DNA from: Coriobacteriia bacterium
GTDB taxonomy: Bacteria > Actinomycetota > Coriobacteriia > Anaerosomatales > PALSA-660
Direction of reading: 5' to 3'
DNA length: 21,303 nt
Assembly: GCA_030652345.1 (NCBI GenBank)
Contig: JAUSAU010000077.1
Location: 1-21,303 of the forward strand
Below are positions 1 to 6,675 of the stretch, piece after piece. Under the pieces are notes generated by a model. It had not been told where the DNA came from. It saw only the letters and a list, made by a program, of their open reading frames with translations, and searched no databases. Position 1 is the first letter of the stretch. The number at the start of each line of letters is the position of its first letter. The position numbers and the translations under genes were made by a program.

Positions 1-57
<57 letters not shown>

Positions 58-95
58 AAATGTCGTCGCGTGAGTACCGCGAGCGGCAAGGAGAG

Positions 96-125
96 ATGGT
101 ACGACGAGCGGGGGCGTCGGCACAA
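96..125 (-). promoter_or_regulatory. Possible promoter for the tRNA-Pro gene
   Basis: On the minus strand TTGTGC (120-125) and TACCAT (96-101) are separated by 18 bases. They match the sigma70-type -35 at 3 of 6 and the -10 at 4 of 6 positions. Transcription would start about 30 bases before the tRNA. The match is weak and in high-GC DNA may be chance; co-transcription with the DUF190 gene is the alternative. Confidence 0.25.
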
Positions 126-159
126 GGGCGTGGCCCAGGCGAATCCGGCGAATCGCCCC

Positions 160-513
160 CTAGTGCCCGGGCCCGCCGGTCACGCCGCCCTGGTACTGCA
201 CGACGTGCACGTCCTCGATGGTGACGAGCCCGTCTCCGACCATCGCCTTGAACATCTCGGCGAGCGCGGTGATGCGGCTGTCCACGTCGATCACGACGAC
301 GACCACGGGCAGGTCGGAGCTCATGCGCAACCACTGGTCGGTGTGGATGACGCTCGTCGCGCCGAATCCCTCCACGCCGCGCAGGACGGTCGCGCCGGCG
401 CATCCGGCCTTCTTCGAGGCCTCGACCAGCGCCGTGTACAGCGGCTTGCCGTCGTAGTGGTCGTTCTCGCCGATGTAGGCGGAGAGCTTCTTCGCGGGTC
501 CGACGATGTTCAT
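160..513 (-). CDS. DUF190 family protein (PII-like fold)
   Basis: This 117-residue protein has the hallmark DUF190 segments: IGENDHYDGKPLYTALVEA near residues 14-32, then GATVLRGVEGFGA, IHTDQWLRMSSDLPVVV, and a C-terminal MVGDGLVTIEDVHVV. The family is small and soluble and adopts a PII-like trimeric fold. Its ligand and partner are generally unknown, and it is often found beside CrcB fluoride channels. No crcB is visible here. The ATG lies only three bases after the coaBC stop, and a GGAAGGA ribosome-binding site (523-529) sits inside the end of coaBC, so the two genes are almost certainly one transcript. The tail ends in a glycine-rich GGVTGGPGH. Family assignment is firm; function is not known. 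Confidence 0.9.
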   Translation of the reverse strand: MNIVGPAKKLSAYIGENDHYDGKPLYTALVEASKKAGCAGATVLRGVEGFGATSVIHTDQWLRMSSDLPVVVVVIDVDSRITALAEMFKAMVGDGLVTIEDVHVVQYQGGVTGGPGH

Positions 514-516
514 CTC

Positions 517-1719
517 TCAGCGTCCTTCCAACAGTCGTTCGAGGCGGTCGAGCACTGCTCGCGCGACCGCACGTTTGTCCATGAGAGGCAACTCCTCGTC
601 GCCGTCCGCGCTCACGAGCGTGACGCGGTTCGTCACCGTGTCGAACCCGGCCCCGGGTTCGGTGACGTCGTTGGCGACCACCAAGTCGAGGTTCTTCGAC
701 GATAGCTTGCCGCGCGCGTACTCCGCAGCCGCACCCGCCTCGGCCGCGAACCCGATCAGCACGCGCGCACCCTTGCGCTCGCCGAGTCCTGCGAGGATAT
801 CGGTCGTGCGCTCGAGCGCGATCGCTTCCGGCGCGTCGCCCTTCTTCAGCTTGCCGCCCACAGGCGCGATCGGCCGGAAGTCCGACACCGCGGCCGCGGC
901 GATCACGACATCGCACTCGCCGTAGGCGGCCTCGACCGCGTCGTGCATCTGCGCGGCCGTCTCGACGCGCACGGTACGCACAGCGAACGGGTCGGCGAGC
1001 GCCGTCGGGCCGCTGACGAGCGTGACGTCCGCTCCGCGCCTGGCGGCTTCCTCGGCGAGCGCGTAGCCCTGACGCCCGCTCGAGCGGTTGCCGATGTAGC
1101 GCACGGCGTCGATCGGCTCGCGCGTCGGGCCCGCGGTCACGAGCACGCGTACGCCCGCGAGCGACCGCGTGCGCGCGACCTCACCCATCACGGCGTCGAC
1201 GATCTCGGGGACCGCTGCGAGCCGGCCCTCCCCCACGTCGCCGCAGGCGAGCTCTCCGGTCCCCGGCGCCACGAAGACGTATCCGCGCGCAGCGAGAGCC
1301 GCCACGCCCGCCTGGGTCACGTCCTTGCGCCACATGTGCGTGTTCATGGCCGGCGCAACCACAACGGGCGCCTCGGTGGCCAGGACGGTCGTCGAGAGCA
1401 CGTCGTCGGCACGCCCGTGGGCGATCTTGGCGATCACGTTCGCGGTGCACGGGACGATCGCCACGACATCGGCCTCGTCGGCCAGCGAGATGTGGTGCAC
1501 GCGACTGGGCTCGTCGTCCCACAGCGACACCGTCACCGGCTCGCCCGTCAGCGTGCGGAACGTCAGCGGCGTGACGAAGCGCTGAGCGGCGGCCGTCATC
1601 ACCGTCTTGACGCGGCAACCCCGGCGCATGAGCTCACGAGCGACCTCGCACGCCTTGTAGGCGCCGATGCCGCCGGTCACGCCGAGGACGACGAGCGGCC
1701 TGCGATCCGGGGTATCCAT
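517..1719 (-). CDS. coaBC: Bifunctional phosphopantothenoylcysteine decarboxylase / phosphopantothenate-cysteine ligase (CoaBC, Dfp)
   Basis: CoaBC carries out the second and third steps of coenzyme A synthesis from pantothenate: ligation of cysteine to 4'-phosphopantothenate, then FMN-dependent decarboxylation. The 400-residue length is normal for the fused form. The N-terminal CoaC flavoprotein domain (about 5-180) shows GVTGGIGAYKA, the catalytic histidine in VHHISLA (75/76), PAMNTHMW (123-130) and the active-site lid cysteine in GELACGDVGEGRLA (C159). The C-terminal CoaB domain opens with VLVTAGPTREPIDAVRYIGN (192-211), followed by RSSG, and later shows GFAAE and DLVVANDV. No ribosome-binding site precedes the ATG. 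A TAGAAT box ends six bases before it, so a leaderless message is possible. In many actinobacteria this gene directly follows rpoZ; here rpoZ lies about 17 kb upstream on the same strand. Confidence 0.97.
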   Translation of the reverse strand: MDTPDRRPLVVLGVTGGIGAYKACEVARELMRRGCRVKTVMTAAAQRFVTPLTFRTLTGEPVTVSLWDDEPSRVHHISLADEADVVAIVPCTANVIAKIAHGRADDVLSTTVLATEAPVVVAPAMNTHMWRKDVTQAGVAALAARGYVFVAPGTGELACGDVGEGRLAAVPEIVDAVMGEVARTRSLAGVRVLVTAGPTREPIDAVRYIGNRSSGRQGYALAEEAARRGADVTLVSGPTALADPFAVRTVRVETAAQMHDAVEAAYGECDVVIAAAAVSDFRPIAPVGGKLKKGDAPEAIALERTTDILAGLGERKGARVLIGFAAEAGAAAEYARGKLSSKNLDLVVANDVTEPGAGFDTVTNRVTLVSADGDEELPLMDKRAVARAVLDRLERLLEGR

Positions 1720-1725
1720 GCAGGC

Positions 1726-1731
1726 ATTCTA
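1726..1731 (-). promoter_or_regulatory. Candidate -10 box of coaBC (leaderless arrangement)
   Basis: TAGAAT on the minus strand matches the TATAAT consensus at five of six positions and ends six bases before the coaBC ATG. Transcription would therefore start at or next to the A of the start codon. There is no recognisable -35 at 16-18 bases upstream. Confidence 0.3.
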
Positions 1732-1755
1732 CCGCGACGACGACATCGAGCCGCC

Positions 1756-1765
1756 GGAGGCCTCC
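1756..1765. repeat. 10-bp perfect palindrome between coaBC and korA
   Basis: GGAGGCCTCC is a perfect inverted repeat in the 109-base divergent interval between coaBC and korA. It could be a regulator site serving either gene. Short GC-rich palindromes are common in such DNA, so its function is unproven. Confidence 0.3.
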
Positions 1766-1828
1766 AGTCGACCCTTTCGGGGAACAATCAACCACGACCA
1801 CTCCCCCAAAGCGCGAAGGGATCCCGCG

Positions 1829-3604
1829 ATGCTTCCCGACCCCCGCGGCGAGAACCGGCCCGACCTCCAGATCAAGATCGGCGGGCAGGCCGGCTTCGGC
1901 ATCAAGGCGGCCGGCCAGACGCTCGCCCGCTGCTTCATCCACGGCGGGCTGCACACGTTCGACCTCACCGAGTACCCGTCACTCATCCGCGGCGGCCACA
2001 ACGCGTATCAGGTGCGCGTCTCGCCGGAACCGGTCCACTCGCACGTCCTGGCCGTCGACATCCTCGTCGCGCTGAACCAGGAGACGGTCGAGCTGCACCG
2101 CGACGAGCTCATCGAGGGCGCCGCACTCGTCTACGACCCCGCCACCGTGTCCGTCGACGGCGTCATCGATCCCGCCCGCGTCTGCGCGGTCCCCGTCCCC
2201 TTCGACGAGATCGTGGCCACCGCAGGTGGCTCCAAGATCATGCGCAACGTCGCCGCGCTCGGCGCGGTGCTCGCGCTGTCCCGCTACCCGCTCTCCTACC
2301 TCACCGACTCGCTCCGCGCACAGTTCGCACACAAGGCGCCGGAGATCGCCGAGCAGAACGTCGCGGTCGCCACGGCGGGCTACGAGTACGGCTCGAAGGC
2401 CGAGTGCGTCTTCCCGTTCCGGCTCGAGCCGCTGTCCGACCCGCCCGCGCGGATGCTGGTGGACGGCAACGAGGCGATCGGGCTCGGAGCGCTGGCGGCC
2501 GGCATCGGCATGTACTGCGCCTACCCGATGACGCCGGCGTCCTCGATGCTGAGCTTCATGGCCGCAAACGATCGCGAGTACGGCGTGGTCGTCAAGCACA
2601 CCGAGGACGAGATCGCGGCGATGAACATGGTCGTGGGCGCGGCGTTCACCGGCACGCGTGCGATGACAGCGACCGCGGGTGGGGGCTTCGCCCTCATGGT
2701 CGAGGCGTTCGGGCTCGCGGGTGTGAGCGAATCGGCGGTCGTCGTCGGCGTGCTCACGCGCCCCGGACCGGCCACCGGCATGCCCACGTGGACCGAGCAG
2801 TCCGACCTGCGCTTCGTGCTCCACGCCGCCCAGGGCGAGTTCCCGCGCGTGGTTCTCGCCCCCGGCGACCGCACGCAGGCGTTCGAACTGACCTGGCAGG
2901 CGTTCAACCTCGCCGATGTCCTGCAGACGCCGGTCGTGATCCTCGGCGACACCTACCTGTGCGACAACCGCCAGTCCTGCGACCCCTTCGACACCGCCGC
3001 GGTGACCGTGGATCGCGGCAAGCTCGTCGCCGAGGGCGCCGTCGAGAACTACCTGCGCTACCGCGTCACCGACGACGGCGTGAGCGAGCGGGCGCTTCCC
3101 GGCGTCGCCGGCGCTCTCCAGGTCGTCAACTCCTACGAGCACGACGAGTACGGCTTCGGCGCCGCCGGCGAGGACGCCGACGTCCGCATGGCTCAGAACG
3201 ACAAGCGCATGCGCAAGCTCGAACTCGCCCGAACGCTCGTCCCGCCCCCCTGCACCTACGGCGCTCCTCCCGGCGATGCGGACGTCTCCGTCGTCGTCTT
3301 CGGCACCACGATCGGCCCGCTGCGCGAGGCGATGCGCTGGCTCGAGCGCGACGGCGTCAAGGTGGCCGCGATGCAGGTCGTCACCCTGTGGCCCTTCCCC
3401 GCCGACGAGGTCTCCGCGTTCCTCGACGCGTCGGCGCGCACGTTCGTGATCGAGGCGAACGAGACGGGGCAACTCGAGGGCCTCATCCGCCAGGAGTGCC
3501 TCCGCGGCGCGGACGGCCGCCTCCACCGCACCGACGGGCGGCCATTCAGCCCCGAACAGATCCACGCGACGCTTCAGGAGGTGGCTTCCCGTGCCCGGTC
3601 GTAA
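1829..3604 (+). CDS. korA: 2-oxoacid:ferredoxin oxidoreductase, alpha subunit (fused gamma-alpha, KorA type)
   Basis: This is the large subunit of a two-subunit oxidoreductase that oxidatively decarboxylates a 2-oxoacid, probably 2-oxoglutarate, to its acyl-CoA while reducing ferredoxin; it can run in reverse for CO2 fixation. I chose the ATG at 1829 (591 residues): a GAAGGG ribosome-binding site (1815-1820) lies 8 bases upstream, and the longer frame from 1667 overlaps coaBC. Residues about 12-190 form the gamma domain (IGGQAGFGIKAAGQ, RGGHNAYQVRVS). The alpha domain follows, with YPMTPASS (232-239), HTEDEIAAMN (257-266) and RPGPATGMPTW (311-321). A C-terminal domain II lies around 480-580. 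The end overlaps korB by 14 bases. Substrate specificity cannot be read reliably from sequence; pyruvate or another 2-oxoacid remains possible. Confidence 0.93.
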   Translation: MLPDPRGENRPDLQIKIGGQAGFGIKAAGQTLARCFIHGGLHTFDLTEYPSLIRGGHNAYQVRVSPEPVHSHVLAVDILVALNQETVELHRDELIEGAALVYDPATVSVDGVIDPARVCAVPVPFDEIVATAGGSKIMRNVAALGAVLALSRYPLSYLTDSLRAQFAHKAPEIAEQNVAVATAGYEYGSKAECVFPFRLEPLSDPPARMLVDGNEAIGLGALAAGIGMYCAYPMTPASSMLSFMAANDREYGVVVKHTEDEIAAMNMVVGAAFTGTRAMTATAGGGFALMVEAFGLAGVSESAVVVGVLTRPGPATGMPTWTEQSDLRFVLHAAQGEFPRVVLAPGDRTQAFELTWQAFNLADVLQTPVVILGDTYLCDNRQSCDPFDTAAVTVDRGKLVAEGAVENYLRYRVTDDGVSERALPGVAGALQVVNSYEHDEYGFGAAGEDADVRMAQNDKRMRKLELARTLVPPPCTYGAPPGDADVSVVVFGTTIGPLREAMRWLERDGVKVAAMQVVTLWPFPADEVSAFLDASARTFVIEANETGQLEGLIRQECLRGADGRLHRTDGRPFSPEQIHATLQEVASRARS

Positions 3605-4478
3605 GGAGTTCGAGACCGTCAACCGCCCCACGTGGTGCCCCGGCTGCGGCAACTTCGGTATCTGGGAGGCGATGAAGCGCGCCTACGAGGAGCTCGGCCT
3701 CACGCACGAGCAGCTCGTCGAGGTCTGGGGCATCGGCTGCCACGGCAACGGCGCCGACTTCACGCGTTGCCAGGGGTTCCACGGGCTGCACGGGCGCTCG
3801 CTGCCCGTCGCCACCGGCGTGGCCCTGTCGAATCCCGATCTCACCGTCGTGGTCGAGATGGGCGACGGGGACGGCTACGGCATCGGCATGGGCCACTTCG
3901 CACATTCGTGCCGCCGCAACGTGGATCTCACGGTCATCGCCCACGACAACCAGATCTACGGGCTCACGACCGGACAGGCCTCGCCCACGACCGAACACCT
4001 CATGAAGACGGTCTCCACGCCCACGGGCGTCCTCGAGGAGCCCGTCAACACGGTCGGACTCGCCATCGCTGAGGGCGCAACATTCGTCGCGCGCGGGTTC
4101 GCCGGCGACATCCCGCACCTCACCGGACTCATCAAGGAAGCGATCGGGCACGAGGGCTTCGCGCTCGTGGATGTCTTCCAGCCCTGCGTGACGTGGAACA
4201 AGCTCAACACGTTCGCCTGGTTCCGGGAGCGGGTCTACAAGCTCGACGAGACCGACCACGACCCGGCAGACAAGCTCCGCGCGTTCGAGCTCTCGCTGTC
4301 GACGTACCACGAGATGGGATGCACACCCGAGGAATGCCGAATCCCCATCGGAGTGCTGTACCGGGAGACCGGCCGGCCGACCTACGGCGACGGGCTGCCC
4401 CAGCTCGCGGACGGCCCGCTGTGGAAGCGGGCCCGGGTACCGCGCGACATCTCGGCGGCAGTGGCCAGACTCTCCTAG
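3591..4478 (+). CDS. korB: 2-oxoacid:ferredoxin oxidoreductase, beta subunit (KorB)
   Basis: This 295-residue subunit binds thiamine diphosphate and one 4Fe-4S cluster and partners with the preceding gene product. The start is a GTG at 3591, set by an AGGAGG ribosome-binding site (3576-3581) nine bases upstream, inside the end of korA. Visible features are WCPGCGNFG (C16, C19), GIGCHGNG (C50) and PCVTWN (C199), the four cysteine positions that bind the cluster in two-subunit archaeal-type enzymes. The thiamine diphosphate motif is GDGDGYGIG (91-99), continuing to HDNQIYGLTTGQ (118-129). No separate ferredoxin-like delta subunit gene is nearby, which fits this two-subunit class. The gene ends seven bases from the convergent GGDEF/HD-GYP gene, with no obvious terminator between them. 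Confidence 0.95.
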   Translation: MPGRKEFETVNRPTWCPGCGNFGIWEAMKRAYEELGLTHEQLVEVWGIGCHGNGADFTRCQGFHGLHGRSLPVATGVALSNPDLTVVVEMGDGDGYGIGMGHFAHSCRRNVDLTVIAHDNQIYGLTTGQASPTTEHLMKTVSTPTGVLEEPVNTVGLAIAEGATFVARGFAGDIPHLTGLIKEAIGHEGFALVDVFQPCVTWNKLNTFAWFRERVYKLDETDHDPADKLRAFELSLSTYHEMGCTPEECRIPIGVLYRETGRPTYGDGLPQLADGPLWKRARVPRDISAAVARLS

Positions 4479-4485
4479 CGCTGCC

Positions 4486-6675
4486 TCAGGAGACCGGCGC
4501 CTCGTGACCGAGTGTGCGCAGGAAGACCTCGACGACGGCGGGGTCGAACTGTGAGCCCATCCCGTTCACCAGTTGCGTGACGGCATCACCGCGCTCGATC
4601 GCACCGCGGTACGGGCGCTCGGACACCATCGCGTCCCACGCGTCGCAGACCGCGAGGATCCGCGCCTCGAGCGGGATCGCGACGGCGCGCAGGCCGTCGG
4701 GATAGCCCTCCCCGTCCCAGCGCTCGTGGTGATGCCGAATCCAGGGCAACACATCGTCCATCATCGTCGAGCCGAGGATGCGCTCCCCGAGCTCGGGGTG
4801 CTCGCGGACGTGCGCCATCTCGTCCGGGTCGAGGGGGCCCGGCTTGCCCAGCACGTCGTCGGCCACGCCGATCTTGCCGATGTCGTGCATGAGCGCAGCG
4901 GCCTCCAGCAGCCGACATCGCTCGCTGTCCAATCCGAGCTCCCGCGCGACCTGCACCGAGAGTGCCGCGACGTTGCGGGAATGGTACTGGGTGTCCGGGT
5001 CACGCGCGTCGACCGCGGCTGCGAGTGCCCGCACCGTTCCGAGATGCGTCTGCTCCTCGATCGTACGGATGCGCTCTTCGGGCGAGAGTTCGGTGACGAC
5101 ATCGGCGTCGTAGACGATCGCCTGGTCCTTGCCGTGATGCTTGACCCAGTACGCGGCGCCGTCCGCGAGCCGGACCAGCTCCGGCGCAGCATCGCCGTGT
5201 GTCGGGTAGCCGACGACCCCGGCCGAGATGGTGACCGCGTTCTCGCCCCGGACGTGCACGGCCCGCAGCGCATCCTGGATCCGGATCGCCACCCCCAGCG
5301 CCTCGCTCAGGTCAGTGCTCGGCAGTATCGCGGCGAATTCGTCTCCGCCGACACGGCACACGGCGTCGGAATCACGGCACGCCGAGCGAATGGCCGTCGC
5401 CGTCTGCCTGAGGAGCTCATCTCCGGCGGGATGCCCGTGCACGTTGTTCACGACGTCGAAGTCATCGATGTCCAGGACGATGAGAGAGAGGCTCTCCCGG
5501 TACCGCTTCGCCAGATCGAGTTCGAGACCGAGCCGCTCGTGGAAGAAGCGATGGTTGAACAGTCCGGTGAGCGGGTCGGTGACCGAGCGATGGAACAGTC
5601 TGCCGTTCTCGACTGCGACGAGGGCGGTGCGCGCGACCGTGACCGCAGCGAGGATCGTCGCGGCGATGATGAACACCAGACGCTCCCGCGGCAGCGCTTC
5701 CGGACGGGTCGCGGCGTAGACCATCACCGGCAGAGCCGCGAGAGTCAGTGCCGGGACCACGTACGAGAGCCGTCGGTCGCCCGACGGCTGGAAGAGCGGC
5801 ATCGGACGCAGCGGCCACCCCTGACCTCGCATGGTGAGCCGGTACGAGGTCGCGAGCACGAGCAGGTAGTGCCCGAGCACGAGTACGAGATCGAGGACCC
5901 CACGCTCGTACACAGATCCGCCGGCCTTGAACGTCACATACCACAGAGGCCATGCGGCGATGCCGGCGCCGTAGATGATCATGGAGAGCGTGACGAACTT
6001 CTCCCACGGTCGCCACCGTGCCAGTTTGAACCCCAGCATCGTCGCCAGCGACCCCGCGATGACCACGAGCCCCCACAGGGGATACGAAGCGCCGGCGAGA
6101 TAGTCGATGGTCGACACTCCCGCGATACCCGCGAACATGGGCTCGACCACGCCCGTGAAGACCGCGACATAGACGACGGTCACGACCGCCAGTCCGTCGA
6201 ATGCATAGCGAATCTTCTGGGGGCCCGTAGCGTTCTGGTACTTCGTCATCGACAGAAGCAGCACCAAGAAGATGCCTGCCGCGGAGATGTGCAGGATCTG
6301 GAACGGTGCGTAGACCGGCGGCGGCGGCTTGCCGATCGAGACCATCCACCACACGTAGTACATCTCGCTGACGAAGATGACCGCGTTCGCGCTGGTGAGC
6401 AGAAGCCAGAATCGTGCCTCTGAACCCTCCGAGCGCCGGTACGCCACGAACCCCGTCACGACGACGGCACCGATCGGGATCAGGAAGGCGAGATCGCTGA
6501 TCAGGAACTGCGCGGCCTGCCCCACCGGCAGAGCCGCCGCCCCGAGGTAGACGAGGCACAGCGCGGCGAACCCGATCGTGGCAAGCGTGCCGAAGAGCCT
6601 GGTGCCGAGACCGCCGGCGGCATTCGTGGCGTCGCCACCCGTCACATCCGCCGTCCCTCTGTTCCCGGTCGTCAT
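4486..6675 (-). CDS. Membrane-bound hybrid GGDEF / HD-GYP protein (c-di-GMP turnover), paralog 1
   Basis: The 729-residue protein joins an N-terminal region of about ten hydrophobic segments (roughly 28-354) to a GGDEF domain (about 365-525) and an HD-GYP domain (about 545-720). The GGDEF domain should make cyclic di-GMP. It has DPLTGLFNHR, DIDDF, an intact GGDEF (443-447) and a canonical RxxD product-inhibition site (RDSD, 434-437) five residues before it. The HD-GYP domain should hydrolyse cyclic di-GMP. It has HSRNVAALS, MHDIGKIG (HD at 597-598), HHHERWDGEGYPDGL (GYP at 657-659) and CDAWDAM. Both active sites look complete. The membrane region resembles no sensor family I can name beyond its paralog's. 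Its ATG overlaps the preceding gene's stop by four bases (ATGA) and has no good ribosome-binding site, indicating translational coupling. Confidence 0.93.
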   Translation of the reverse strand: MTTGNRGTADVTGGDATNAAGGLGTRLFGTLATIGFAALCLVYLGAAALPVGQAAQFLISDLAFLIPIGAVVVTGFVAYRRSEGSEARFWLLLTSANAVIFVSEMYYVWWMVSIGKPPPPVYAPFQILHISAAGIFLVLLLSMTKYQNATGPQKIRYAFDGLAVVTVVYVAVFTGVVEPMFAGIAGVSTIDYLAGASYPLWGLVVIAGSLATMLGFKLARWRPWEKFVTLSMIIYGAGIAAWPLWYVTFKAGGSVYERGVLDLVLVLGHYLLVLATSYRLTMRGQGWPLRPMPLFQPSGDRRLSYVVPALTLAALPVMVYAATRPEALPRERLVFIIAATILAAVTVARTALVAVENGRLFHRSVTDPLTGLFNHRFFHERLGLELDLAKRYRESLSLIVLDIDDFDVVNNVHGHPAGDELLRQTATAIRSACRDSDAVCRVGGDEFAAILPSTDLSEALGVAIRIQDALRAVHVRGENAVTISAGVVGYPTHGDAAPELVRLADGAAYWVKHHGKDQAIVYDADVVTELSPEERIRTIEEQTHLGTVRALAAAVDARDPDTQYHSRNVAALSVQVARELGLDSERCRLLEAAALMHDIGKIGVADDVLGKPGPLDPDEMAHVREHPELGERILGSTMMDDVLPWIRHHHERWDGEGYPDGLRAVAIPLEARILAVCDAWDAMVSERPYRGAIERGDAVTQLVNGMGSQFDPAVVEVFLRTLGHEAPVS

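Noticed and set aside
1979..3652. A 557-codon open frame on the minus strand
   Set aside because: It is antisense to korA, which has clear conserved motifs. The translation shows no recognisable family.
943..3675. A 910-codon open frame on the plus strand
   Set aside because: It is antisense to coaBC and out of frame with korA. The translation is Arg/Ala/Gly/His-rich low-complexity with no motif, a typical high-GC shadow frame.
4476..4488. Bidirectional terminator between the convergent korB and GGDEF/HD-GYP genes
   Set aside because: Only seven bases separate the genes and no stable stem with a T-run is visible.
4573..6423. A 616-codon open frame on the plus strand
   Set aside because: It is the reverse of the GGDEF/HD-GYP gene, and its Arg/Asp/His-rich composition reflects antisense codons.
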